This document shows, one piece after another, positions 12,517-21,630 of a stretch of 64,000 nucleotides of DNA. Source of the stretch: Prostheceraeus crozeri (taxonomy: Eukaryota; Platyhelminthes; Polycladida; Euryleptidae); assembly GCA_907163375.1 (NCBI GenBank), contig CAJQUW010005758.1:1-64000 (forward strand), given 5' to 3'. Positions within the stretch are counted from its first letter, which is position 1. The number at the start of each line of letters is the position of its first letter. Under the pieces are notes generated by a model. The model was not told where the DNA came from, did not search any database, and was given only the letters and a program-made list of their open reading frames with translations. The position numbers were made by a program, and so were the translations under genes.

Positions 12517-14206
12517 CCCTCCAGGCGGTGGGCCCTTCAGCCACCTTCCAGGCGGGGGGGGGGCATATTTATGCCCCCCAGGATATCCTAAACTAAGTGT
12601 ACGAATTTTATGAAATGCTGGCCCTTACACATTTCGGACATGCTGAATTCAGTGGTGCCCTTTGCATTACTCAATTTGACTGTCTTCATGCTATAAATAG
12701 TATTTCAAAATTTGAAAATGCGTTTTTTTTCAGAAAATGTATTTTTTATGTTTTTAGCAAAATTTTATCATCAGATTATCGCAAAAATTGACTCAAACAT
12801 GTTTCAAGTTCTCTGAATACAATGGTGGTGTTCGCATTGCTTTAAAATTTGAATATATGCAAAAATAGCATTTTAAATTTTGAAAATTTATTTGTTTAGT
12901 TATTATCAAATAAAATTATATATATAGTTTTTTTTGAGTTAATCAACAGAGAGGACTCTAAAAGTATTGAAACATTTATCACTCTTATCAAAAGATCTTT
13001 TTGTTAATGTCATAGAAGCATATTTGATTCAAACAAATGTTTTTCATTGTTGAATACAACTCAAGTTGATCAAATTTGGTTAGAGGTGATTATGAAGATA
13101 TCTGTTACCGATTCCAATGCAGTCAAGTTAGTCACGCAATAGCGCCTTCGGCGTGTTTGTAAGTGATGAAAGGATGCAGTAGGAAGGCGATTGAACGTGA
13201 TACGCAGACTTATTGCCTCTACTGCCAAGGTAGACAAGGATTCTGTGGACTATTCGGTCAACTGATTATGTAAGTTGAAAAGGGAAATCTGAAATGTCCT
13301 ACAATGCTAGCCTTAGCTGCACAACTAATGCAACCTCGCATTCAAGAACGGCTGACCAACCCCATCGGATTGAATGGCGATACCCTGAAGGCGCTGGCCA
13401 TGGTAAGCGGTGAAAGTCTGATTCGTGCATCACCAACAGCACATTCATCGACTGCACGAGGAAGGTGCGTTATGTGTCTGCAGGATCTGCAAAGTGGACG
13501 CTCTTCCGGTCACAGAACAGAAAAGAACGAGATGGCCAAATATGGGCCATGTAGCATCTGGAATGATTATGTATGCCAAAAACATTGCTTGAACATGCGT
13601 GTATGTAAACATTGTCAAAAATAAATCTTTTATAGTGTTTAGAACGCATTTTTTCTACAAATTTTGAAAACAGTATTCCATATATTTATGTTCAAATAGT
13701 ACATGTACATGCCTACATGTAGAAAATACATTGCCTACATGTAGAAAATACATAACATATACATGTGAATATATTTTCAATACATAGCAGTAATAAAAAA
13801 GATGTAAAAACTAATATTACTCTATAAAGTACTTACAATATCATTGTAAGTAGTATATGCAGCTTATTTTCAAATTTGAATTGGTAAACCGTGATAAGCA
13901 TAAAGTTATTTATAGTCAAATAAGTTATTCTATACGTAATGAGTGATTCCAAGCAATAGCAATTCATTCATAGACAAAATTTCTGAAGAATTTCACTGAT
14001 TTGATAAAATTTCGAAAGTACTTTTCAATAAAGGTCATGTAAAGGTCGTTCCTGTGATCCAATTTTAATAATTTTACAGGAAATTGTCAAAAATACCCAA
14101 AAAATAAGCTACTGAAAATTTCAGAATCATACGTTTCATATTTCATGAATTAGATCCAAAAATACAGAGGGGGGGCATAAATATGCCCCCCCCACCGCCT
14201 GGAGGG
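12517..14206 (+). mobile_element. piggyBac derivative inserted in Polinton A polB
   Basis: The ends are inverted repeats: CCCTCCAGGCGGTGGG at the left, and its complement ending CCGCCTGGAGGG at 14206. Each is followed inward by a second palindrome (GGGGGCATATTTATGCCCCC type). The right flank is TTAA (14207-14210) and the left flank is TTAT (12513-12516), a mutated TTAA duplication. Only a C-terminal transposase remnant lies inside, so it is a deleted copy. Removing it restores continuity of flanking polB homology, so it arrived after the Polinton. Confidence 0.85.
13304..13624 (+). pseudogene. piggyBac transposase C-terminal zinc domain remnant
   Basis: This 106-aa frame ends with a cysteine-rich region, CVMCLQDLQSGR, then YVCQKHCLNMRVCKHCQK. 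That is the CxxC...CxxHC...CxxC cross-brace typical of piggyBac transposase C-termini, which binds subterminal DNA. The catalytic DDD domain is missing; the upstream 700 bp of the insert shows no open frame. It lies near the right end of the element, as expected for a transposase tail retained after internal deletion. Confidence 0.7.
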
Positions 14207-14573
14207 TTAATTGTGGTGAACTGAAAGGTAAAGGAACATAACTACCACCAGTATTATTTTTACATTTATCAATTACTATTTTCTTAGATAGTATTTAAAC
14301 AAGTCTCCAACCAGATTCACGTAACTGGGCTTCAATTATACAATTTTCTAATTTAAGTATCATTTGTTCAAATATGGGTTGTATATCACTTACATTATGA
14401 ATTTCTTGTGAATTTGTAAAATGTCCTTGTATTATTTCTTCAGGAATTCCATCAGGTCCAGTTTTTGTATAAAGTACTTCTACATTCATATAACTTTTGA
14501 AAGATTTCTTAAATATATTATAAAAGTTGGATAGAATATCAGAAAAAGTTTCATCGGTTTCATTATGTTCAAC

Positions 14574-14600
14574 GGGCGAAGCCCTAGAACCTTCGGTTCG
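14574..14600. repeat. double-hairpin palindromic insert, second copy
   Basis: GGGCGAAGCCC plus GAACCTTCGGTTC, as at 11341-11369. It lies in the N-terminal part of the broken polymerase frame. Confidence 0.7.
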
Positions 14601-15242
14601 TACCGATTCATTAAATAAATATTTTATATCTGTTACAGCTTCATCGGTTTTTTAGTTTCATCAAATTCATCTATTTCGTTAAATTCATCAGTATCGCTAA
14701 ATAAATATCTTCCATCTGGTACATGTTCACTCTTCACTATTAAAAACTTTTTTAAATTCCGAATGTGAATAATCATCAAACATTTTTTTAACTTTTATAT
14801 CAGTAGGTAATGTTTCTAGATAGTTTTTATAACTATTTAATTTTAATATATTTCCTTCATCAACTCGATCTACATTTTGTAAATGCAATTTACTATTTAA
14901 ATGAGATTGATAACTTCTTTTTGTTTGCAAATTTTTTTTACATAAGACACAAAAATACTTGGTATTTTCCATTTTTTAAAAAAAAAATTGTGTTTTAATT
15001 TTAGATATAAACATTCTAATAACAAGGTCTTGAGAGTTATTATATATTATTATATATTTCACGTTCTTAAGTTATTTTATTTTCTTTATCACATTAAGTT
15101 TTATCATATAAAGTTTTATCATATTAAGTTTTATCATATAACGTTTTATCAAAAGATAATTTAAATTTATTTTCACTAACTATTGATTCTTCATCATCAT
15201 AAATTGATTCTTCATCATCATCATCAATTGATTCTTCAATCA

Positions 15243-15713
15243 TCATAAATTACACTTTTTGGTATAGGATGCCATTCCCTGATAGGATACTATACTATCT
15301 CTTATTTGAATATCTAACTCTAAATTACATTTTTTATCTGATAATAATATAATAGAGAAAAATATTGGTCTTTGATCTCTTTTGGAAAATTTAATAACAC
15401 CACCATAATCTGAATCACTTTTAGTTTTTATTAAAGATGATAAAATTTTAAATTGATTAGATGCAAATCCTAATTTAAATTTTGTAGACCCGACACATAG
15501 TTGTCTAACAGTATCTTCAACTATACCATCATTATTACTTTCAATTGTAAGAAAATGAAATTTAGATAAATTTTGATTATATGTAGTATTAATATCATGT
15601 ACATCAGTATGAGATATAAATTTTTCTTCACTTAAATTTTTATAATTACTAATATTTTTATAATCTTTTTTACCATTTACACCTTTTTCAGATGTTTCAG
15701 AATCTTCATTCAT
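15243..15713 (-). CDS. unknown protein, possibly second half of a two-domain gene
   Basis: 156 aa from ATG 15713, overlapping the upstream gene's end (15710) by 4 nt in an ATGA arrangement. The second half has the alternating strand pattern KFKLGFASNQFKILSSLI and RPIFFSIILLSDKKCNLELD. Together with the upstream gene it faintly recalls a sliding-clamp or processivity-factor fold, but no diagnostic motif is present and I make no firm call. The 4-nt overlap may be a true gene junction or a frameshift splitting one protein. It lies just upstream of polB on the same strand. Confidence 0.5.
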   Translation of the reverse strand: MNEDSETSEKGVNGKKDYKNISNYKNLSEEKFISHTDVHDINTTYNQNLSKFHFLTIESNNDGIVEDTVRQLCVGSTKFKLGFASNQFKILSSLIKTKSDSDYGGVIKFSKRDQRPIFFSIILLSDKKCNLELDIQIRDSIVSYQGMASYTKKCNL

Positions 15714-16498
15714 ATTATCATTATTATTATTATTAGAGATTCTTTAAGATCGGGCAAAGCCCTAGAACCTTCGGTTCGTTTATTATGATTATGATTATGG
15801 ACATTGTTAATAGTATAAGGTGTAGTCCACATATAAATTTTTTCTTGTTGAGCTAAACCATTTATATAAGATTTTAACAAATTAATATTTAAATTTGAAT
15901 ATAATCCTATATATGTATCATCATCATATCTTTGCGGCATTTCTAATGTTTCTTGTTTATAAATTGTGTCTCTATAATAAACTTGACATAATAATTTTTC
16001 GTTATGTTTTTTACTCTCGATATGAATATTATATTGGTTTTGTTCATCAACAAATAATCTAATTTTTTCTTGAGAAAAAGATTTTAATTTTTTAACTAAT
16101 TCTTTAATATTGATATAATTGATAATTTTAGTTTCTATCCAATCAGTATTACTAATTGGTAATACTGCTCTAATAAAACCATAAACATTATTATGACCTA
16201 TTATAACCATATTTTCTTTATTTAATTCTACATAAGCCGCATCATTATATTTACTTACAATATCCATAAATTTTATAAATGGATCCCCCGGAAAAATACA
16301 ATAATTAGTTTCTATGGAAGGTAAACCTTTTGTCTGTTCTCTAAATATTTCGGCTTGTAATTCGAATAAAATATTTACATCTATACATGGATTATTATTA
16401 TTATCAAAACATTTATTTTCAAATCCCGTTGATCTCGTCGAATAAGAAGAACAGGATGATGCGGACGAATATAATTTTTTTAAATTAGCTTTATCCAT
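15710..16498 (-). CDS. unknown protein, polB-adjacent
   Basis: 262 aa from ATG 16498, whose leader is a run of TAATAAAAATAAAAAAATG. Serine-rich N-terminus, then a mixed alpha/beta body containing ETNYCIFPGDPFIKFMDIVS and EKIRLFVDEQNQYNIHIES. Near its end it contains the in-frame double-hairpin insert (15752-15779), read as RTEGSRALPD, followed by a low-complexity isoleucine run. That suggests the true C-terminus continues in the frame of 15243-15713 and the present end is a frameshift product. Function is unknown; a role in replication is only guessed from its position. Confidence 0.5.
   Translation of the reverse strand: MDKANLKKLYSSASSCSSYSTRSTGFENKCFDNNNNPCIDVNILFELQAEIFREQTKGLPSIETNYCIFPGDPFIKFMDIVSKYNDAAYVELNKENMVIIGHNNVYGFIRAVLPISNTDWIETKIINYINIKELVKKLKSFSQEKIRLFVDEQNQYNIHIESKKHNEKLLCQVYYRDTIYKQETLEMPQRYDDDTYIGLYSNLNINLLKSYINGLAQQEKIYMWTTPYTINNVHNHNHNKRTEGSRALPDLKESLIIIIMII
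15752..15779. repeat. double-hairpin palindromic insert, third copy
   Basis: GGGCAAAGCCC with GAACCTTCGGTTC. It is the same element as at 11341 and 14574, with one base change in the first loop. Confidence 0.7.
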
Positions 16499-16603
16499 TT
16501 TTTTATTTTTATTAGAAAAAATTTTATTTTTTTATTTTTATTAGAAAAAATTTTATTTTTTTTTCTCATTATATAAAAAAATTACTTTTTTATTGTTTTA
16601 AAA

Positions 16604-16963
16604 ATGATGTTACCAAATGTTGGTGGAGGTGCATATATCCCGAATAATCGTGAATTAGAAATAGAGATAGAAAATTATATCATGAAAACTGGAGACGTTT
16701 TATCTGGTCCATTGCATCTTTCTATTCTTCCGCAACAAAATACAGAGTTAACAAATAAACAATATGTTGATACACAAATCAATGACTCAAAAGAAAAATA
16801 TATAAACGATGTTTTGGTTCCACTGATGAATGAATTAAAGTTGCTTAAACTTAATGACAAATCATTAAACGAAAAATTATTAAAACTTGATAAAAAGGAT
16901 AGAGAGCTAGAAGCAGATATAGCAAAACTTTTTAAAAATATTTCTGAACAATCAAAAATTTAA
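16604..16963 (+). CDS. fibre-like protein with a tail-fibre pattern
   Basis: 119 aa. Residues about 27-57 read MKTGDVLSGPLHLSILPQQN, then TELTNKQYVDTQI. This is the G-x-L-x-G-x-L ... K-x-YVD-x-x-I pattern common at the shaft start of trimeric phage and viral fibres. The remainder is a heptad-rich coiled coil (LMNELKLLKLNDKSLNEKLL). The N-terminus is glycine-rich (NVGGGAYIP), as in penton-binding tails. A host-attachment fibre anchored to the penton is a reasonable inference. The start has the TTTTAAAAATG context. It is read divergently from the gene ending at 16498. Confidence 0.5.
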   Translation: MMLPNVGGGAYIPNNRELEIEIENYIMKTGDVLSGPLHLSILPQQNTELTNKQYVDTQINDSKEKYINDVLVPLMNELKLLKLNDKSLNEKLLKLDKKDRELEADIAKLFKNISEQSKI

Positions 16964-17148
16964 AATATTACTTTCTATAAAGTTATAATCTGCAGTCATT
17001 AAAAATAAACAACAGATAAAATTATTGAAAGAACAATTAGAAGATGAAATAGAAAAAACTACCTGAAAGAATTAAAAAAAATTTAAAGCAGTTACAAGCT
17101 ACATTCCAAAAAAATGTTGATGAATTAAGTTCTAAAATTACTCAACAA

Positions 17149-17493
17149 ATGAAAAAGATGAATAGAATAATAAATGAAATAAACTCACTTAATCAAAAAG
17201 TTGATAAAATGAAAACTCTTAAAATCAATTTAGAAAATGAATTAAAGAAAAATTTACAAGAAAACTCTAAAGAAAATAAAGAACAGTTAGATTCTGTTAA
17301 AAGACAATTAGATGTTCTTAAAATTAAGTTAAATGCTCTTAAAGCGGCGTTGAAGATGAATCAGGAGAAAATGCAAGTTAATAGAAAAGAAATTAAAGTA
17401 CATCACACGCTACTTGACGCAATAGATAAAGTGCAACGGAAAATTAATAAAGTTATCACGAAGTTGTTGGACATTCACACACGTAAATCTTAA
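17149..17493 (+). CDS. coiled-coil protein, probably 5'-truncated
   Basis: 114 aa, almost entirely heptad repeats rich in K, N, E and L (INSLNQKVDKMKTLKINLEN). Coding-like coiled-coil sequence continues upstream to about 17000 in other frames, so the original gene probably started near 16990 and has been frameshifted. It lies between the fibre-like and virion core-like genes, suggesting a structural or fibre-associated role. No catalytic motif is visible. Confidence 0.4.
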   Translation: MKKMNRIINEINSLNQKVDKMKTLKINLENELKKNLQENSKENKEQLDSVKRQLDVLKIKLNALKAALKMNQEKMQVNRKEIKVHHTLLDAIDKVQRKINKVITKLLDIHTRKS

Positions 17494-17532
17494 CGTAAAT
17501 ATTTTCCCAAAAGTCAAATTTATTCCTAAAAA

Positions 17533-18018
17533 ATGCCTATAATTTATAAACACAATCTTAAACATTTTGCTTCAAATCAAAGAATTGCTCATGAACCACG
17601 TATGAATCCTGTTTATCATTATGATAATAGAGAAACAGTTCACACGGAAGGAGCTGGCATCTTTTCTGGTATTGGAAGTATCGTTAACTTAATTAAAGAT
17701 AATAAAGATTTGATTACATCTGCTGCCAAAGGAGCAGCTGCTATAGGTAGTACAGCTAGTGCAATATCAAATGCTGTTAAGTCTCAAAACGAATTAAAAC
17801 AACTAGAAGCTATTCGTAAACTTAGGAATGATTCTGAAGAACTAAAAAATTTAAAAAACCTTTCAGAGGAAACAAAAAATAAAATTGCTAACATAGCTGT
17901 AGGGGGTGAAACCTTGAGAAGCGGAGCTCCCTCTGATAGTAAACATAAGAAGAAATCAGGCGTAGCCATAAAACGTTCAATTGAAGAAATAAGAGGTAAT
18001 GGTCTAGCAAAATTCTAA
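17533..18018 (+). CDS. minor virion protein with amphipathic/lytic-like segment
   Basis: 161 aa. After a polar N-terminus comes GAGIFSGIGSIVNLIKDNKD, then ITSAAKGAAAIGSTASAISN, a glycine/alanine-rich amphipathic stretch resembling the membrane-active region of adenovirus protein VI-like Polinton proteins. A charged helical region and a basic KHKKK tail follow. The start has the CTAAAAAATG context. The gene lies directly before the major capsid gene, where minor virion components are usually found. The frame is intact. Membrane disruption during entry would be the expected role by analogy; this is inference from composition and location. Confidence 0.5.
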   Translation: MPIIYKHNLKHFASNQRIAHEPRMNPVYHYDNRETVHTEGAGIFSGIGSIVNLIKDNKDLITSAAKGAAAIGSTASAISNAVKSQNELKQLEAIRKLRNDSEELKNLKNLSEETKNKIANIAVGGETLRSGAPSDSKHKKKSGVAIKRSIEEIRGNGLAKF

Positions 18019-18120
18019 AATATATTTTTTAGTAAAATTTTTTTAGTAAAATTTTTTTAGTAAAATTTTTTTAGCAAAATTTTTTTTAGTAAAATTATTT
18101 TAGTAAAATTTTTTTAGTAC
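18019..18120. repeat. short tandem AGTAAAATTTTTTT repeats
   Basis: About seven units of 14-16 bp fill the gap between the pVI-like and capsid genes. They end close to the capsid gene's start-codon motif. Confidence 0.8.
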
Positions 18121-18152
18121 AAAAACAAAAAGTCAAATTATTTTTTATAAAA

Positions 18153-19455
18153 ATGTCTTCGCTAATTGAAAATAAATTTGAATTAGATAAACCACCAGGT
18201 GTTAGTTATAATCAAAAAAAGAATGACTATATAAGAATTGCTATGAATCCCGGATCTTCTAGTAGAGTAAATACTGAAGGTGATTTAATTTTTGAAGTTG
18301 ATAATCAGCAGAGTTATTTATATTTACCTGATTCATTTTTACACTGTGAATATTCTTTATATAGTGATGCCAATTTTACAACACCATTACCAGATACCGA
18401 TAATATTGCACTAGAGAATAATTTCTTTCCAAGATTATTTACACAAATGCGTTTAGATATTGCAACTCAAAATATAGAAACAATAAGTGATTCTCCAGGT
18501 GTAATTGATACAATGCTTAGATTTGTAACAATTGGTGAAAATAATATAAAGTATGAAATCGAAGGTTGGTTTCCTGATACTAATGATGGTATAATTGTTG
18601 ATGATTTAACTCACGCTGGAACAGATGCAGCAGGAATTGTGAAAGATGTAGAAAATATTGCAAAACATTTAAATAAAACAAACAATAGTGCATATAAAGA
18701 AAGACGTGAATTTAACAAGAAAAGTAAACAGACAGTTAATTGGTCATTGTCTCCATTATTCGGATATTTAGATTATGATAAAATATCATATCAATTAAAA
18801 TTTAAGTTAATAATTCATCGTACAGCAAATAATGAATTAATATTTTTGGTAAGACTGGAAAAAAAGCATATTTAAAAATTGATAGACTTGAATGGTGGAT
18901 TAAGCATATTGCTCCTAGTTTAGAGATTGAAACAGCTATTGCAAAAAGATTAAATACAAACAAACCAATTCCAGTAAATTTTCTAAAGCGTACTGCTAGT
19001 TCAGTAACTTTTTCAGAGCAAAGATTTAACTGGCATTTTACTAGAACTGCGAATACTCCAAGATATTTATTACTAACTTTTCAAAGAAATAATTCTCCAA
19101 GTTTTGATAAGAACAACAATCTTTTTCATATTAATACAATTCGAAGTTTACAAGTTTCATTAAATCAAACCCGATAGGTTGATCCAGTAAGATTCGATGA
19201 TACCTTCTTATCGAAATCTTTGTATAGAATATAGTTGAACCACAATTAACTCCTGGAGATTGGAGACATTTATATCCTGTTTTCTGTTTCGATTTAAGTG
19301 CACAATCTGAAGATATTATCAAGACTGGTTGTGATGTAACAATTAATATTGAAAAGAAAGATTCCACAACTTCATTGATGGCTCATGGTTTAGTGCTAGA
19401 AGATGTAAAATATTCTATTGAAATTCTTAATGGAAAGATGGCTAGGATTGGTTAG
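18153..19455 (+). pseudogene. major capsid protein (double jelly-roll type), frameshifted
   Basis: The first 240 residues (18153-18875) are open and show strand-rich, capsid-like sequence: NPGSSSRVNTEGDLIFEVDN, TQMRLDIATQNIETI and YDKISYQLKFKLIIHR. Homologous sequence continues after a frameshift near 18850 through about 19160 (RLEWWIKHIAPSLE). It continues again after another disruption near 19165-19240 to about 19455, ending in a pattern typical of Polinton and adintovirus capsid C-termini. At least two frameshifts make it a pseudogene. Location after the pVI-like gene and before the pX-like gene matches the late structural block. This family forms hexon-like trimers. Confidence 0.65.
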
Positions 19456-19479
19456 TAACCTGAGGACCTTTGGTCCGAT

Positions 19480-19745
19480 TAATTAATTTTTTTTGATAAC
19501 TTAAAATTTTGATAACTAGAATAGATTAAAAATTCTTAACTTAAAATTTTTCATAACTAGAATAGATTAAAATTTTTCGTAACTTAAAATTTTTTCATAA
19601 CTAGAATAGATTAAAAATTTTCGTAACTTAAAATTTTTTCATAACTAGAATAGATTAAAAATTTTCGTAACCTCAAATTTTTTCATAACTAGAATAGATT
19701 AAAATTTTTGATAACTTGAAAAATTCTTAACTTAAAATTTTTTTA
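19480..19745. repeat. about 46-bp tandem repeat, six copies
   Basis: Units contain CATAACTAGAATAGATTAAAAATTTT plus TCGTAACTTAAAA. They fill the spacer between the capsid and pX-like genes and end in the TTTTTATTAAAAATG start motif. A palindrome GGACCTTTGGTCC lies just before, at about 19464. Confidence 0.8.
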
Positions 19746-19751
19746 TTAAAA

Positions 19752-20234
19752 ATGTGGCAAGCGAAAAGTAATAATAATAAAACTGTTGAATTAAAATTAC
19801 GTAATATTGTTGACAAAAATACCCCTAAAACTATTACTATTAATAAGAAAAAGTATTACATAAGTAAACCAATGATAGAGAATATTAAATTACAAGAAGA
19901 AAAGAATGGCGGGATTCTCCCATTAATTCCACTAATAATAGGTGGTATAGCAGCAGCAGGAAGTGTTGCAGGCGGGACAGCTGGTATTGTCCAAGCAGTA
20001 AATAAAAATAAATCAGAGAAGGCAGCATTAGAAGAACAAAAACGTCATAATAGGGAGTTAGAGAAAGTTGCTAGGGGGGAAGGAGTAGTAGATAATTTCA
20101 TTAGTAAATTAAAATTAGTTGATGAAGGAAAACGAGTTCTTAAAAATATTCTCCACAATGTTGATGATTTAATTGAAATTAAGGAAACTAAAGATGGTTC
20201 TGGAATATATCTAAGTCCTAGTATGATTCGGTAA
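19752..20234 (+). CDS. pX/core-like virion protein with hydrophobic segment
   Basis: 160 aa. A basic N-terminal half (TITINKKKYYISKPM) is followed by a glycine-flanked hydrophobic stretch NGGILPLIPLIIGGIAAAGS and an alanine/glycine-rich continuation. A charged coiled-coil tail ends with GSGIYLSPSMIR. The GG-hydrophobic-AGG arrangement is characteristic of small Polinton/adintovirus proteins compared with adenovirus core protein X. The start follows TTTTTATTAAAAATG. It is one of the intact frames in this decayed element. It probably sits inside the virion, binding DNA or membrane. Confidence 0.55.
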   Translation: MWQAKSNNNKTVELKLRNIVDKNTPKTITINKKKYYISKPMIENIKLQEEKNGGILPLIPLIIGGIAAAGSVAGGTAGIVQAVNKNKSEKAALEEQKRHNRELEKVARGEGVVDNFISKLKLVDEGKRVLKNILHNVDDLIEIKETKDGSGIYLSPSMIR

Positions 20235-20315
20235 TAACCTCAGAAACTTTGGTTCGATCGCCTAAAGCCTCTGAACAAGGTTCTATTCGATAAAACTTTT
20301 ATTTTATCTTTTAAA

Positions 20316-20770
20316 ATGAATTCTACAAATTCTGAAAATTTAATTAATTTAAAAATTGCTAATTTAGATTTATTAAATTATCTATTAAAAAAAATAAAAA
20401 CTCAAATTGTAAAATTTATGAAGGTAACGACATACAAAAAACATTAGAAAACTTTCCTTGATTTATTTGGAGTAAATATTCGAAAGAAAAACATCTTCCT
20501 GGTCATTCATATACCGGTCCTGGAACTCGATTAGATATAAGACTAGATGAGAATAATAATCAAAAACCAGGTGAAGAACCAATAAATAGAGTAGATGCCG
20601 CCGCTTATAGACATGATTTAGCTTATCGAAATCATGATCTAAGTTCTCGACATGCAGCTGATAAGAAGATGATTCAAGAATTAGATAGTATTCAAAATCC
20701 TACATTTAGAGGAAAAATTGAAAGAATTTTTGTTAAGAAAGCTTTACAAGCTAAAATATTATTCGGTCAG
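20316..20770 (+). pseudogene. parvovirus-type phospholipase A2 domain protein, frameshifted
   Basis: From ATG 20316 (TTTTAAAATG context) the frame soon stops. After a shift near 20400-20440 the sequence encodes GHSYTGPGTRLD (a YxGPGT-like calcium-binding loop). Then comes EPINRVDAAAYRHDLAYRNH, which holds the HDxAY catalytic core, and RHAADKKM. This is the secreted-PLA2-like fold of parvovirus VP1 proteins, also found in Polintons, and used by parvoviruses to escape endosomes. The frame then continues without a stop into integrase sequence. The frameshift breaks the gene's N-terminus but leaves the catalytic signature readable. Confidence 0.75.
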
Positions 20771-21606
20771 GGTTTAAATGAAACGACAGCAAAGCTGTCT
20801 GAGAGCAACGCTCGAACCTACGCGTCCGAAATCCACAAGCAATACAGAAGGCCTAAATATTTATTGAAAGTAAAAGTATTTAATAAAGATGATATTTGGA
20901 GTGCTGATCTTATTCATATGCCGAATGAAAGGGACTACAAATACTGATTGACCGTTATAGATTTATATACACGATACGCTTGGGTAAAGCCTTTAAAAAA
21001 CAAAAGTGGTCTATCAGTTAAATATGCGTTTGAAGAAATCTTTAAAGAAAGTAAGAGAAAGCCAAAAAATTGTTTGTTGATAAAGGGTCGGAATTTTATA
21101 ACCGAAACGTTCAGCCACTATTTGAAACTGTTTATTCAACTGAAAATGCAGGGAAGGCCGTAGTAATTCAGCGATTCAATCGGACGTTAAAAAATAAATT
21201 ATTCAAGAAATTTACTGAGCGAGGAAATCAGAAATGGTTGAAGATATTACCAGGAATTGTAGAAGAGTACAATAATAAAGTTCATTCTGGCATTGAAGAA
21301 ACCCCAAAGAATGCTTCTGACGACCCTGATTTAATCCGAAAGAAAATATTCGAGAATAATTATTCGAATGAGAGTAATCCGAATTTGCAGAAACTTAAGC
21401 CGAAATTTAAAATTGGTGATAGAGTTAGAATATTTAAGTATAAGAACAAATTTGAAAAAGGCTTCGTCGGATACTGGACGAAAGAGATAATTGAATTTTG
21501 TAAAATAAATCAAACTTATCCGATTACTTACGAAATCAAAGATTTAGATGATGAAGATATCAGAGGCCGATTTTATCAAAATGAATTACAACGAACTGAT
21601 TTTTAA
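20771..21606 (+). pseudogene. int: Polinton integrase (rve family), inactivated
   Basis: Retroviral-type integrase in three pieces. From the PLA2 frame, 20780-20947 gives HKQYRR and WSADLIHM, with the first catalytic Asp. An in-frame TGA follows at 20945-20947. 20948-21100 gives TVIDLYTRYAWVKPLKNK. After a frameshift, 21070-21606 gives VDKGSEF (second Asp), QRFNRTLKNK and a C-terminal KIGDRVRIFKYKNKFEKGF SH3-like domain. Polinton B reads ERFNRT at the catalytic glutamate; here it is Gln, so the DDE triad is lost. About 20780-20845 is noticeably more GC-rich than its surroundings. Integrases of this class insert the linear element. Confidence 0.85.
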
Positions 21607-21630
21607 TTATCATTATTATTATTATTGGAA

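Larger units (their letters stand above)
8838..14972 (-). pseudogene. polB: protein-primed family B DNA polymerase (Polinton A), broken
   Basis: Replicative polymerase of the element, read leftward from ATG 14972. The N-terminus has a C2H2 zinc finger (CVLC...H...H, about 14970-14890). An extended N-terminal domain follows, ending in the RESGW motif near 14310. ORF 12336-11002 holds a glutamine-rich coiled coil and exonuclease motif I (DFEAY). The 10990-10870 region holds an HDH zinc/endonuclease-VII-like patch and ExoII (YNGSKYDF). ORF 10867-9473 holds Pol A (YYDFNSLYSS) and Pol B (KLMNNAFYGKT). ORF 9331-8969 holds Pol C (DTDS). Several frameshifts, in-frame stops (one near 8966) and a piggyBac insertion at 12517-14206 inactivate it. 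Two GC-rich double-hairpin inserts (11341, 14574) lie within the reading frame. Confidence 0.9.
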
